DNA of 64,000 bases from CAVQBP01 sp963848195 (GTDB lineage: Bacteria; Bacteroidota; Ignavibacteria; Ignavibacteriales; Ignavibacteriaceae). A model generated the notes under the pieces. The model was not told the origin of the DNA. It ran no database searches and saw only the letters and a list, made by a program, of their open reading frames with translations. A program made the translations under genes and the position numbers. Positions within the stretch are counted from its first letter, which is position 1, and each line of letters begins with the position of its first letter. Location of the stretch: positions 1 through 64,000 of the forward strand of contig CAWKCY010000020.1 of NCBI GenBank assembly GCA_963848195.1, given 5' to 3'. Below, one piece after another: positions 35,097-44,983 of the stretch.

Positions 35097-36331
35097 TATT
35101 CATACCTCAATGCGTCTACCGGGTCCATCTTAGCTGCTGTATAAGCCGGTGCAAATCCTGCGATAATTCCTGTAATTAAAGAAACTAATATTGCAATTAC
35201 AACAGCATTATACTGGACCGAAGTGGGGATAAACTGGTTTACAATTTTACTTAATATTATTGCTAATATTAATCCTACAATTCCTCCCATCAGGCATATT
35301 GCAGAGGACTCAAATATGAACTGACCTAAAATTGTACGTCTCTTTGCACCAATTGCTTTTCGAACTCCGATTTCTTTTGTCCTTTCTTTGACAGAAACAA
35401 ACATTATATTCATTATACCTATAGCACCGACAAAAAGAGATAGGCTGGTTATAAACAAACCTGCTATTTGAACAACACCTACTACCTGATTATATGTTTT
35501 TGTTAGCCCTTCCTGCTGGTTTATTGTAAAATCATTCTCTTCATTATAATTCAGTCCCCTTATTTTACGCATTACTCCTTCTGCTTCTGCCTTCGTATCT
35601 TCTATTGAAGCATTATTCATGGCTCTAACATTTATTGTTACACTGCCGAATGACTGGCCGACAAAATTTTTATATATTGTTTTTATTGGAATAAAACCCT
35701 GGTTGTCCGGGTTAAAAGCTCCTAAAATAAAACTTCCCTGCTCTTTTAAAACTCCGATAACTTCGTAATTTTCTTTACCAACTTTCACTGATTTATCGAG
35801 AGCATCTCCAAGCGGGAAAAGGTTTTTTGCAACTTCACTGCCAAGCACTATCACCTGTCTCGAGCCTTTACTCTCTACATCCGAATACCATCTTCCCATT
35901 TCAAATGTAAAGTTTGTTGTTTTAACATAATCAGAGTTGGAACCATTTAAAAATACACCGTCAACCCTTCTATCACCTATTTTAATTGTCTGCCGCGTAT
36001 TCATAACTGGAGCTACAGCCACAGGAAGTTTTGCCATTTCTTTAAATTTGTCAAAATCTTCCATAGAAATGTTTCTACGGTTCTTAATCTTCCACCAGTC
36101 ATCGTTTGAAAACCAGGCCCATTTATCAATATAAAGAACATCCGACCCTAAAGCACTGATCCCGTTTTGAAATGAATTATCTATCCCTTTGATAGCAGTA
36201 GTCATTAATACTACTGAAGTTATTCCAATTACTATTCCGAGCATTGTTAAAGTCGCTCTTACTTTATTTGCCCTTATCGCACGCAATGCAATCATTAACC
36301 CCTCTTTCATTTCAAAGAGTAAGCCGCTCAT
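35096..36331 (-). CDS. MacB/FtsX-type ABC transporter permease (first permease gene)
   Basis: A 411-residue permease of the same family but clearly more distant from the two downstream copies: RATLTMLGIVIGITSVVLM at the first membrane segment and FVSVKERTKEIGVRKAIGAKRR in the FtsX region. It follows the ATP-binding gene after 44 bases. Together with the adaptor and outer-membrane channel upstream it forms a tripartite MacAB-TolC-like exporter for lipids, lipoproteins, peptides or drugs; the cargo is unknown. Confidence 0.9.
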   Translation of the reverse strand: MSGLLFEMKEGLMIALRAIRANKVRATLTMLGIVIGITSVVLMTTAIKGIDNSFQNGISALGSDVLYIDKWAWFSNDDWWKIKNRRNISMEDFDKFKEMAKLPVAVAPVMNTRQTIKIGDRRVDGVFLNGSNSDYVKTTNFTFEMGRWYSDVESKGSRQVIVLGSEVAKNLFPLGDALDKSVKVGKENYEVIGVLKEQGSFILGAFNPDNQGFIPIKTIYKNFVGQSFGSVTINVRAMNNASIEDTKAEAEGVMRKIRGLNYNEENDFTINQQEGLTKTYNQVVGVVQIAGLFITSLSLFVGAIGIMNIMFVSVKERTKEIGVRKAIGAKRRTILGQFIFESSAICLMGGIVGLILAIILSKIVNQFIPTSVQYNAVVIAILVSLITGIIAGFAPAYTAAKMDPVDALRYE

Positions 36332-36375
36332 AAAGTCCTCATAATTATATTGTTGATAAAAATATTCATTGAATA

Positions 36376-37095
36376 TTATTCTACAGCAGTTTTGAGTTTC
36401 GGAATATACCTGTTAACTACCGGTTCATCCTTTTCAATTAATCCGTCTTTTAATCTTACTATTCTTGCTGCATGTTCGGCAATATATTCTTCATGGGTAA
36501 CTAAAATTATAGTATTCCCTTTTTCATATATTTCATTGAATAAAATCATTATTTCTTCGCCTGTTTTTGAATCAAGGTTACCTGTTGGTTCATCTGCTAA
36601 AATTATTGAAGGATTTGTAACTAATGCACGGGCAATTGCAACTCTTTGTCTTTGTCCGCCTGAAAGCTCATTTGGTTTGTGATGGATCCTTTCCCCTAGG
36701 CCCACATCGTTTAATGTTTGTTTTGCTCTTTCCTTCCTTTCCGATGAAGGAACACCTGCATAAATTAATGGCAGTTCAACGTTATGCAATGCATCGGATC
36801 TCGGTAAAAGATTAAATGTTTGAAATACAAATCCAATCTCCTTATTTCTTATTTTTGCTAGTTCATTATCACTCATTTCGCTTACATTATTTCCTGTAAA
36901 ATCATATTTGCCTGATGTTGGTGTATCCAGGCATCCCAGCATGTTCATTAAAGTTGACTTGCCTGAACCTGAAGGTCCCATAATAGCAACATACTCATTT
37001 TTATCTATTCTCAATGAAACATCCCTTAAAGCATGAACTTCCTCAAGACCAACCTGATATATTTTTGCAATATGTTCAATATTTATTATGTTCAT
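36376..37095 (-). CDS. ABC transporter ATP-binding protein (MacB/LolD type)
   Basis: A 239-residue ATPase with Walker A GPSGSGKST, signature LSGGQRQRVAIARAL, Walker B IILADEPTG and the H-loop LVTHEEYIAE. It matches the LolD/MacB class that drives FtsX-type permeases, and would serve the three permeases downstream (35096, 33864, 32543). It is 12 bases after the adaptor gene, so the operon order is channel, adaptor, ATPase, permeases. Confidence 0.95.
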   Translation of the reverse strand: MNIINIEHIAKIYQVGLEEVHALRDVSLRIDKNEYVAIMGPSGSGKSTLMNMLGCLDTPTSGKYDFTGNNVSEMSDNELAKIRNKEIGFVFQTFNLLPRSDALHNVELPLIYAGVPSSERKERAKQTLNDVGLGERIHHKPNELSGGQRQRVAIARALVTNPSIILADEPTGNLDSKTGEEIMILFNEIYEKGNTIILVTHEEYIAEHAARIVRLKDGLIEKDEPVVNRYIPKLKTAVE

Positions 37096-37107
37096 CTGTT
37101 TAATCCA

Positions 37108-38394
37108 TTATTGTTGTTTTTGGCCGAAATCTTTTTCTCCGGATTCCACTCTGACGTTTGCTCCATCATTCAATTCTCTTGATATTGCTCTGTAGCTTCC
37201 GCTTACTACCTGTTCACCTCCGGATAAACCTGATTTTATTTCAATATAATTATTATTGCTGATGCCGGTCTCAACTTGAACAGCTTTTGCCTTATTATTC
37301 TTAATTGTAAAAACTATCTCCTTAACTTTTTCAACCTTCTTTGGCGCTTGATTAGGATTACCTTCATTACCTTCCTGATTGTTCTGATTTGGTCCTTTTA
37401 AATTTGTTCTGGCAGTAACACTTTGAATTGGTACACTAATTACATTATCTCTAGTCTCGGTTTCAATATCTGCATTACATGACATCCCTGGTCTAAGTTT
37501 CTGATCCAGGTCGGTCAGTTTTATCTTAACTTCAAAGTTAACAACCTGTTCCTGAGTTCCTGTCCCGGTAGAAATAGCGCTGTTTCCAATCTCTTTAACA
37601 AGTCCCTTAAATATTTTGTCTCCAAAAGCATCAATTTTTATTCTTGCAGTATCACCTATTGATACAAGCACTACATCATTTTCATCAACGTCCGCAATTG
37701 CTTCCATATTGTTAAGATCAGATACTGTCATAATATCGGTACCCTGGCTATAAAAGCTTCCCAGAACCCTTTCACCCAATTCTACGTTCAATTTAGTAAC
37801 TGTGCCGTTCATTGGAGAAAGAATTTTGGTCTTGCTTAATTGATCTTCAGATCTTCTCAAAGCAGCTTCACTTTGAGAAACATTAGCCATCGCTCCCTGG
37901 TATGATGCTTTTGTAGATTCATAGGTGCTTTTTGCTGCTTGAAATTCGGCGTCGCTTGAAAGCTTCTTATTGTATAATTCTTTTGTCCTTTCATAATCAG
38001 CCTGAACTTTATCAAGTTCCGCTTTCCTCATAGCCATTGTTGATTTTGAAGCTTGAAGATTTGCCTCAGCACTTTCTTTATCTGCCAGATATTGTTTTGC
38101 ATTTATTCTTATAAGCATCTGACCTTTTGTGACTCTTTCACCCTCTTTAACAGGAAGTTCAACAATTTCACCGGTAACTTCCGGTGTTATACCGACTTTA
38201 AACTCAGAATCAATTGTTCCGGTTGCGGAAACTGTTTGAGTGATGTTTCTCTTCATCACCTTTTCAAACTGGACAGGTATAATTTCTTCTTTACTGCCTC
38301 CGAGAAGTGCCATAAGAATTAATGCAATAAGAACAACTCCTATTGCACTGAAAATATAAATTTTCTTTTTCGATTTCTTTTTTCCGTTAGCCAT
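37108..38394 (-). CDS. MacA/HlyD-type periplasmic adaptor
   Basis: The 428-residue protein has an N-terminal membrane anchor (residues 9-29), a biotinyl-lipoyl-like domain (GEIVELPVKEGERVTKGQMLIRI), a coiled coil, and a second lipoyl half (LSPMNGTVTKLNVELGERVLG). A membrane-proximal region follows with a low-complexity Asn/Gln-rich insert around residues 335-352. It bridges the inner-membrane transporter and the TolC-like channel encoded just upstream. Confidence 0.92.
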   Translation of the reverse strand: MANGKKKSKKKIYIFSAIGVVLIALILMALLGGSKEEIIPVQFEKVMKRNITQTVSATGTIDSEFKVGITPEVTGEIVELPVKEGERVTKGQMLIRINAKQYLADKESAEANLQASKSTMAMRKAELDKVQADYERTKELYNKKLSSDAEFQAAKSTYESTKASYQGAMANVSQSEAALRRSEDQLSKTKILSPMNGTVTKLNVELGERVLGSFYSQGTDIMTVSDLNNMEAIADVDENDVVLVSIGDTARIKIDAFGDKIFKGLVKEIGNSAISTGTGTQEQVVNFEVKIKLTDLDQKLRPGMSCNADIETETRDNVISVPIQSVTARTNLKGPNQNNQEGNEGNPNQAPKKVEKVKEIVFTIKNNKAKAVQVETGISNNNYIEIKSGLSGGEQVVSGSYRAISRELNDGANVRVESGEKDFGQKQQ

Positions 38395-38458
38395 GGAAAT
38401 TCTCCTATTATTAAAATTTATTTATGACGCATTTATAATATTTTTTTTCTTTAAAAAT

Positions 38459-39793
38459 CTATTCATATTTCTGATATTCCAGCGTTCCCAGATAATATTT
38501 TAACTGTTGACTTAATACTATATATGAAAACTCCGAATTTATATAATCACTTTGAGCAGTAGTATAATTTGTATTGGCAACTAAGACATCCAGAAGTTTT
38601 CCTGAACCCAGACTATATTTTTCCTGTTCTATATTTAAATTCTCTTTTGCTGATTTTACATTATTTTCACTTACTGCCAGCGCTTTTTGTGCTGCTTGAA
38701 GGTCCAGAAATGTTTTTTGAATATTCTTTTTTATCTGTCTTTCCAGGTCACTTAAATCATATTCACGATCTTCTGCCGTAACTTCCGCCATTTGCACCCG
38801 GTTTGAAACTGAAAATCCTGAAAATATAGGTATATCTAAATTTAATCCAACACTGTATCTTCTTGAATCATATAATGTATTCACATTATTTGAACTTACA
38901 GATATTCCGCCTCCAAGAGTAAGCGTTGGAAAATGTCCGGATCTTGCTACTGTAATTCCGTTATAAGCACTTTCAAGGGTTAACTTAGCACTCTTATAAT
39001 CAACCCGGTTTGTCAATGCTTCTTCAGCTAACCTTGACATGTCCTCGTAACTTTCCGTTATATCTGATTTTAACATTTGAGTTTCAGAGGAAGTTAAGGA
39101 ATCACTATATGCGTATTCTTGAAAAACATTCAGTCCCAGGTAATATAATAAATTACTTTTAGCTGTTTCAAGATCATTTTTTGCCTGAATCAAAGCGAGA
39201 TCTGCATTCCCGGCTTGCACCTGCTGAAGATAAACATCTGCCAGCGTGGCTCCGCCTAATTTATTTCTTTCGGTAATCGTTTCAAGGTTCTTTTGATTAT
39301 ATTTTACATCCTCTTCCTTAACTTTCATCTGCTGCTGCGCATTTATTACTTGATAATATAAGTTGATTGTCTGAAATACAATATCCTGCTTAACTCTCTC
39401 TAAATTCAAGCGTGCTGCTTGAAGATCATTTTGACTCTGCGTTAAGCCTGCAAAATTAGCTAATCCATCAAATAAAGTGATTCCTGAACTGACTGAAGCT
39501 GAATAATTCCTTTCTTCGGAAGATGTTGGAATTACTGCACCCTGATAATAAATTACTCCCCCTTTAGGAGATTTATTCCAGTTAAATCCCCCCGAAGCAC
39601 TCAGATTCGGTAAAAAGTTTCCATATGAAGCTTTTACACTCGATTCATAACCTTGAAGTTCACTTGTACTTTTCAGTAATTGTGTATTTTTATGCAAAGC
39701 TACATTTACTGCTTCTTTAAGTGAAAGCTCTTTTTGAGGGAAAATCGAAAAGTTTAATGTTATAAGGCATAGAAAAATAAGGAAAGTCCGCAT
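38459..39793 (-). CDS. TolC-family outer-membrane efflux channel
   Basis: A 444-residue outer-membrane channel with signal peptide (residues 1-18) and two OEP repeats of long helices: LSLKEAVNVALHKNTQLLKS, then VEEALTNRVDYKSAK-type helices and YSLGSGKLLDVLVANTNYTTAQ. It is the first gene of the export operon that continues through adaptor, ATPase and permeases on the same strand, so the operon promoter probably lies in the AT-rich gap beyond 39793. Confidence 0.92.
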   Translation of the reverse strand: MRTFLIFLCLITLNFSIFPQKELSLKEAVNVALHKNTQLLKSTSELQGYESSVKASYGNFLPNLSASGGFNWNKSPKGGVIYYQGAVIPTSSEERNYSASVSSGITLFDGLANFAGLTQSQNDLQAARLNLERVKQDIVFQTINLYYQVINAQQQMKVKEEDVKYNQKNLETITERNKLGGATLADVYLQQVQAGNADLALIQAKNDLETAKSNLLYYLGLNVFQEYAYSDSLTSSETQMLKSDITESYEDMSRLAEEALTNRVDYKSAKLTLESAYNGITVARSGHFPTLTLGGGISVSSNNVNTLYDSRRYSVGLNLDIPIFSGFSVSNRVQMAEVTAEDREYDLSDLERQIKKNIQKTFLDLQAAQKALAVSENNVKSAKENLNIEQEKYSLGSGKLLDVLVANTNYTTAQSDYINSEFSYIVLSQQLKYYLGTLEYQKYE

Positions 39794-40346
39794 TTATTTA
39801 CTCCCATTATTATCAATTAATAAAAATCACTATTTAGACAAAATTAAAGTTTGATAAGTTACAAATTTACACTTAGCTTTTACTTTCACCAATTAACTAT
39901 ACAAAAATAAAAAGAGTGTGGCTATTTTAATAGTTTACTTTATAGACGGCTGAATAAATAAATATTCGGCAGATTAAACAAGTCAGAATTTGTTTTTGGA
40001 TAGTATTTTTCAATTATTCTTCAAATTTACAGGAATAATCGTTAGCCCTCAGTATAAAAATCCGTCCTGAAATGAAAAATGCTTACATAGTAGTCAATAA
40101 ATATGAAATTTCAGGTTCTATTATAAATACCTCTTCAAATAAATTGCTTAACTCTTTAAAATATAAGTTGTTTTTAATGATATAACTAAACTTCGCTAAA
40201 ATGTTTACGATGATTATGTGAGAATATTTGCATCTTTGATACTTCTCTGCTTGTAGTATGATATAGTAATAAAGAGAAACAGATATTCTTTTATTAAACC
40301 TAATGTTTTTAATTGTTTGGGTTGGACACTTTCAAATGGAGAGTAT
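39794..40346. other. AT-rich gap between the divergent export and porin genes
   Basis: About 550 bases separate divergent genes. The one structured piece is CCTGAAAT (40066-40073) with its complement ATTTCAGG (40108-40115), an eight-base inverted repeat around 34 bases. No ORF, RNA gene or repeat from the other gaps is visible, so the stretch most likely holds promoters for both sides. Confidence 0.6.
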
Positions 40347-41552
40347 ATGATTAGAAAGTTTTTTCTTATAATGGTTTTTATTGAAATAATTGTTACTCAG
40401 TTATATGCTCAGAGTTCTATTGATATTTATGGTTATGTCCAGAGTTCATATCTTTTCTTTCATAATAAATTTGATCCATACCCTCCCGAAGAAGAGCAGG
40501 ATTACACCTATCATAATATGGGATTGAATCAGTTAAATCTGTTTTTTGAAAAGGATTTGGGAGATAATTTCTCCGGTTTTATAAATTTTGAATTTATTAA
40601 TAATTTTTCCAGTGATAAAGGATATGGTTCTTTAAATCTTCAAGAGGTATACCTGAAATGGGATTTTCATGACTACCTGAAAGTTAAATTCGGTATGGTA
40701 ATTCCACAGTTTAACGCCATGTTTGAGATTTATAACAGAACCCCTCTCCTCCCTTATTTAATTAGACCAAAACTTTACGATGCAACTAGCGGAAATTTGG
40801 TTGATATTTTTGATATTCTTCCCCAGAAAGCATTGGTTCAGATCAATGGCTCGGTTCCTGTTGATGCTGCGAGTATTGAATATGCTTTATTTGCAGGAAA
40901 TCCCCCTAATAATTTTCTTTCTTCACCAAATAATGATCTTCTTCCCGGATATGTTGCCTACGGAGAAAGTGCAGTTAAATATTTCAGTCTAGGTGGTAGA
41001 ATAGGTGTAAAAATAGGTGGTCTGAGAGCCGGTCTATCTGGTAGTATCGATAAAGATAATAGGGAAAATTTTGAAACTGATTCCGATGGCAATACTGCTA
41101 ACCTGGGTGATCTTCCAAGATATAGAGTTGGTGTCGATTTTAACTTCAAATTCAATAAATTTGAACTGTCTGCTGAATATTTGAAAGTAAAAACAAAAGT
41201 AACCTCTGATATCCAGGATTCATTAAACTCTTGGAGCTCCCTTGACCCCTATTTTATCGGGAATAGTTTTGACAAAACATTCTACTACGCTACACTTCTT
41301 TATAATTTTTCGGATAGATTATTTGCCTATGTCATGTATGATTATTTAAATGATTCTGTCGATCCTTATTATTTTGGACTGGATGGTTATTACGGATATC
41401 ATTTTGGCGGAGGCTATTATTTAAATGACAATGTAATTTTAAAAGTACAGTATACAAGAAATCTCGCCAGGTATGATACTGGGGAAGAAGTTATTCCAAT
41501 TAGAAAATACTCGGAAAATAACTATGCTGTTGGAGTAAGTGTATCTTTTTAA
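40347..41552 (+). CDS. Porin-like outer-membrane beta-barrel
   Basis: Starting at ATG 40347 (GGAGAG upstream; a TTG at 40317 lies before the ribosome site) the protein is about 401 residues with a signal peptide ending QLYAQ. The mature part starts SSIDIYGYVQSSYLF, then alternates strands such as VKFGMVIPQFNAMFEIYNRT and YRVGVDFNFKFNKFELSAEY, and ends NYAVGVSVSF with a terminal Phe. This is a phosphate-selective-porin/OprO-like barrel. Its partners downstream are a PstS-like protein and a chemoreceptor. Confidence 0.82.
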   Translation: MIRKFFLIMVFIEIIVTQLYAQSSIDIYGYVQSSYLFFHNKFDPYPPEEEQDYTYHNMGLNQLNLFFEKDLGDNFSGFINFEFINNFSSDKGYGSLNLQEVYLKWDFHDYLKVKFGMVIPQFNAMFEIYNRTPLLPYLIRPKLYDATSGNLVDIFDILPQKALVQINGSVPVDAASIEYALFAGNPPNNFLSSPNNDLLPGYVAYGESAVKYFSLGGRIGVKIGGLRAGLSGSIDKDNRENFETDSDGNTANLGDLPRYRVGVDFNFKFNKFELSAEYLKVKTKVTSDIQDSLNSWSSLDPYFIGNSFDKTFYYATLLYNFSDRLFAYVMYDYLNDSVDPYYFGLDGYYGYHFGGGYYLNDNVILKVQYTRNLARYDTGEEVIPIRKYSENNYAVGVSVSF

Positions 41553-41574
41553 ATTAAATGGAAAGTGAATTAAG

Positions 41575-42003
41575 ATGAAACTGTTATTTAAAGTTAATTT
41601 GATTTTAATAATCTCATTGTTTTGCTTGTATTCTGAGGTTAGCAGTGCACAAGTTTCTGTTGTCGCAAATAAAAGTATAACTGCCGGCTCGATTGATATC
41701 AATACATTAGTCAATTTATTTACCATACAATCAAATGAAATTGAATCACAAAAGGTTAGTTTATTTTTTCTGAATGAAAATAATGATACAGATACTAAAT
41801 TTCTATCTGTAATGGGTAAATCGCTTCTCGAACTGAAAAAAATATGGTTGAAAGCAAAATTAACAGGCAATGGAAAACCTCCTGAAATGATTACTACTGC
41901 CAGTGATATGCTTCAGAAAGTTATATCTACTCCCGGGGCAATAGGTTTTATTGATTCAAAATCGGTGAATGGAAATGTTAAGGTCCTACTTAAAATAGAT
42001 TAA
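41575..42003 (+). CDS. Short PstS-like periplasmic binding protein
   Basis: The 142-residue protein has a signal peptide (residues 1-25, ending SSAQ) and one lobe of a type II periplasmic binding fold: VSVVANKSITAGSIDINTL, FLSVMGKSLLELKKIWLKAKL and TTASDMLQKVISTPGAIGFI. It resembles the short phosphate-ABC-substrate-binding-like proteins often encoded near chemoreceptors or barrels. No ABC transporter genes are nearby. It could bind an anion and pass the signal to the chemoreceptor; that is inference. Confidence 0.75.
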   Translation: MKLLFKVNLILIISLFCLYSEVSSAQVSVVANKSITAGSIDINTLVNLFTIQSNEIESQKVSLFFLNENNDTDTKFLSVMGKSLLELKKIWLKAKLTGNGKPPEMITTASDMLQKVISTPGAIGFIDSKSVNGNVKVLLKID

Positions 42004-42029
42004 TTCTTTTACGAACTTTTCTGGTAAGA

Positions 42030-43853
42030 ATGAATATGGGATTAATTAAGACATATAAGAAGTCTATTAGAATAAAATATATGATCACCTTTATTTTTTT
42101 ACTGGTGATTATTTCTTTTATAAGTTTATTTTTCAGTTACTCAACCGGGAAAACCGAAGGACTTAAATTTGCTAAAACTCATCTTAAAACTTTATCCGAA
42201 ATGCTCGCTTTCTCCGTAGGAGCAGGTCTTAGTGAAGGTAACTTTGATATTGTAAAAACTGCTTTTGACTGGGCAAAGGAAAATCAGCAAATTATTTACA
42301 TAAATATACTTGATGAATCCAACAGCAGTCTGGTAATGTTTAATCCTTCCAAATTAGAGATCAACTGTCAGGCTCTGGTCTCCCAAAAAAAGATTAGAGA
42401 AAATGAAAATGTATTGACTATGTCAGTACCTATCAAATATAAAGATATCCGTTACGGCACCATTATAATGCTCTATTCTTTAACGAGCATGCAAAAAGAA
42501 CTTATCGCAAGTTCGATTACACCTTCAATTTTAACTGCCGTAATCTTAATTTCTGGTATTATCATTATATTCTTTATCAGCAAATTTCTCACGAATCAAA
42601 TAAATGTTTTAATCAATTCTGCAGTCAAAGTCGGAAAAGGAGATCTTTCCGTAAAAATTGAAGTTAAATCAAGTGATGAAATCGGGCAGCTCGCTCATGC
42701 CCTGCAAAAAATGATTACCGAAATAACTGAAACTCAAAATTCTTTGAAATATGAAAAGGCTAAAGCAGAAGAAGCTGTGGAAGAAGCAGAAATACAAAAG
42801 AATAATTCTGCCGAACAAAGAGACTATTTATCCAGGAAAATTGACGAGCTTCTTTTTGAAATGAATAAATTTGCCGACGGAGATCTTACATTAAATCTTC
42901 CTATCGAGAAAGACGATGAAATAGGAAAATTATTTGTTGGTTTTAATAAAGCAATTAATAAGTTGAAGAATATGATTGCAAATGTTTCTGATGCCGTCAT
43001 TGAAACCGCAAAGATGAGTACAGAAATTCTGGATCGAACATCCGGCATAGCAGCAGGTGTACAGGATCAATCTATTCAAACTTCCGAAGTAGCAAATTTC
43101 ATTGAACAAATGACATCTACTATTATTGATACCTCTTCAAATTCAACATTGGCTTCACAAGTAGCCGGCCGCTCGGGGAATGCTGCAGTTGAAGGAGGGA
43201 AAGTTGTTTCTGAATCTATTCAAGGTATGGCTAGAATTTCTGAAGTAGTAAATGGTTCGGCTGTAACTATAAAACTACTCGGTCAGCGAAGCACTGAGGT
43301 AGGTGAAATAACCCAGATTATTGATGACATTGCCGAACAAACAAATCTTTTGGCTTTGAACGCTGCAATAGAAGCTGCTAGAGCTGGTGAACATGGAAGA
43401 GGTTTTGCAGTTGTTGCAGATGAAGTTAGAAAACTTGCCGAAAGAACAACCAAAGCTACTAAAGAAATTGTCGATATGATCCGGCTGATTCAAAAAGAAA
43501 TTAACGTTGCTGTTGAATCAATGAATAATGGGACAAAAGAAGTTGATAAAGGCAGAAAGTTAACTGACCTAGCCGGGCAATCCTTAAAAGAAATTATTGC
43601 TGGTGCACAAAAGGTAACGGATATAATTAACCAGGTCGCATCTGCCACCGAAGAACAATCCAAAGCTGCAGAACAGATTAGCCGGAATATTGAAAGCATA
43701 AATAATGTTTCTAAAGAAAATTCAGAAGGGGTTCAATTAATTGCTAAATATGCTGACGATTTGAATAAGCTTACCGGTAATCTGAAAATACATATAAATA
43801 TGTTCCGGATTAAACCGGCAAAAAATTCTGAACTTATTTTCAAAGAATTTTAA
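42030..43853 (+). CDS. Methyl-accepting chemotaxis protein with tandem HAMP domains
   Basis: A 607-residue receptor with two membrane segments (about residues 15-38 and 162-187) and a short periplasmic domain between them. A first HAMP (VGKGDLSVKIEVKSSDEIGQL) and a second HAMP-like unit (FADGDLTLNLPIEKDDEIGKL) precede the signalling helices. The conserved tip is EQTNLLALNAAIEAARAGEHG with VADEVRKLAERT. It would control CheA. No che genes are in the window. It starts 26 bases after the PstS-like gene and likely shares its transcript. Confidence 0.92.
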   Translation: MNMGLIKTYKKSIRIKYMITFIFLLVIISFISLFFSYSTGKTEGLKFAKTHLKTLSEMLAFSVGAGLSEGNFDIVKTAFDWAKENQQIIYINILDESNSSLVMFNPSKLEINCQALVSQKKIRENENVLTMSVPIKYKDIRYGTIIMLYSLTSMQKELIASSITPSILTAVILISGIIIIFFISKFLTNQINVLINSAVKVGKGDLSVKIEVKSSDEIGQLAHALQKMITEITETQNSLKYEKAKAEEAVEEAEIQKNNSAEQRDYLSRKIDELLFEMNKFADGDLTLNLPIEKDDEIGKLFVGFNKAINKLKNMIANVSDAVIETAKMSTEILDRTSGIAAGVQDQSIQTSEVANFIEQMTSTIIDTSSNSTLASQVAGRSGNAAVEGGKVVSESIQGMARISEVVNGSAVTIKLLGQRSTEVGEITQIIDDIAEQTNLLALNAAIEAARAGEHGRGFAVVADEVRKLAERTTKATKEIVDMIRLIQKEINVAVESMNNGTKEVDKGRKLTDLAGQSLKEIIAGAQKVTDIINQVASATEEQSKAAEQISRNIESINNVSKENSEGVQLIAKYADDLNKLTGNLKIHINMFRIKPAKNSELIFKEF

Positions 43854-43904
43854 TCTTTATCTCTATCCCCTCTCTCCATGCCCTTTGCGCTATGCGCTTT
43901 CCGC

Positions 43905-44355
43905 TTATAGCCGCTTCAGCATACAAATGCTGCTTTCCATCCCTGCATATTGTCCATAATTCTCAATCTTCTTATACCCCTGTTTTGAATATAGCCCAAC
44001 TGCTTCTAGCTGTTTAATGCCGGTTTCAAGAATAGCTTTTTTATACCCTTTCTCAAAAGCAATATTCTCAAGTCTGCTTAAAATAACTTTGGAAATACCT
44101 CTTCCCCGATAATTTTTATTAACAAACATTCTTTTAATTTCCACTGTTTCTTCCTCATATTCTTTTAAAGCATCCGCAGCCAATAGGTATTTCTTCATTA
44201 TAAGCTATCACTACATTCTCATTGAATTCAATTTTATTGTATTTGTTATATTCGTTCTGGAGTTCTCCATATCTGTCATACAACTCATTATCCAGGTGAG
44301 AAATCAACTTTTGGAAATCTTTATTTAAACTGTTTGTTATTGTTATTTCTACCAT
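43905..44355 (-). pseudogene. GNAT acetyltransferase gene broken by a one-base frameshift
   Basis: On the minus strand the reading from ATG 44355 (MVEITITNSLNKDFQKLISH) runs through VVIAYNEEIPIGCGCFKRI to a TGA. One base out of frame it continues as EYEEETVEIKRMFVNKNYRG, then the acetyl-CoA site NYRGRGISKVILSRL and EKGYKKAILETG, ending at 43905. Removing one A from the homopolymer at 44163-44166 restores a full single-domain GNAT enzyme of about 150 residues. Either the gene is dead or the base is a sequencing error; nothing suggests programmed frameshifting. Confidence 0.75.
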
Positions 44356-44983
44356 AAAGTCCAAGGTCTCTCCGCTGTAATTAATTCAAGTTACCCAAAA
44401 ACCGGTATTTGAAACAAAGCTGCATATTTTATTTTTATCTGTCTTTTTATATTTTTAATTTTTAAATATATATAATCATAAAACCATGAATAATTTATTC
44501 TTATCTATTCAAAGTAAACTTATTTTAATTAATTATCTGGTATCATCTTTTTAACTATCTAATGGCCACCTAATGGCCATCTAACAGCCGTCAAATCTAG
44601 GTTACCACTATTAAATCCTCCGGGCAAAAGTATCTTCAATTCAAGAATAGGTTTCATAAAAACTAATTAATTCTCACATTTCCTTAAATCAGCTTAAGTT
44701 CTGCAAAATTTATTCGATAATATAATGATAAACAATTTGCCTTTACTTAATGCTGGGAGCTCAAATGGCGGGTAAAATAAAAAAACACACTGATGAGATT
44801 GATCGGGCATATAAATCAGACCGCTGTAATGGTAATCTTTAAATAATATTCTAAGTGCTGCCATGACTGGTGACGGTCTTGGCAGCCAAAAATATTTAAA
44901 ATTTATTATTAAGATAGTTGGTCTACATTCATCCATTATTCCATTATTCCATTATTCCATTATTCCATTCCCCCATCAATCCA
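44356..44983. other. Gene-poor gap with short tandem repeats
   Basis: The gap holds an 11-base unit CTAATGGCCAC/T repeated three times with drift (44559-44591), a stem CTGCCATGAC with GTCTTGGCAG (44858-44867 and 44876-44885), and the octamer CCATTATT in four direct copies (44933-44964). An 80-codon minus-strand open frame at 44694-44936 has no familiar motif and low-quality composition. I see no convincing gene. Confidence 0.55.

Noticed and set aside
44694..44936. An 80-codon minus-strand frame between the GNAT pseudogene and the tRNA nucleotidyltransferase gene
   Set aside because: No recognisable motif, no ribosome site and repeats on both sides; likely chance.
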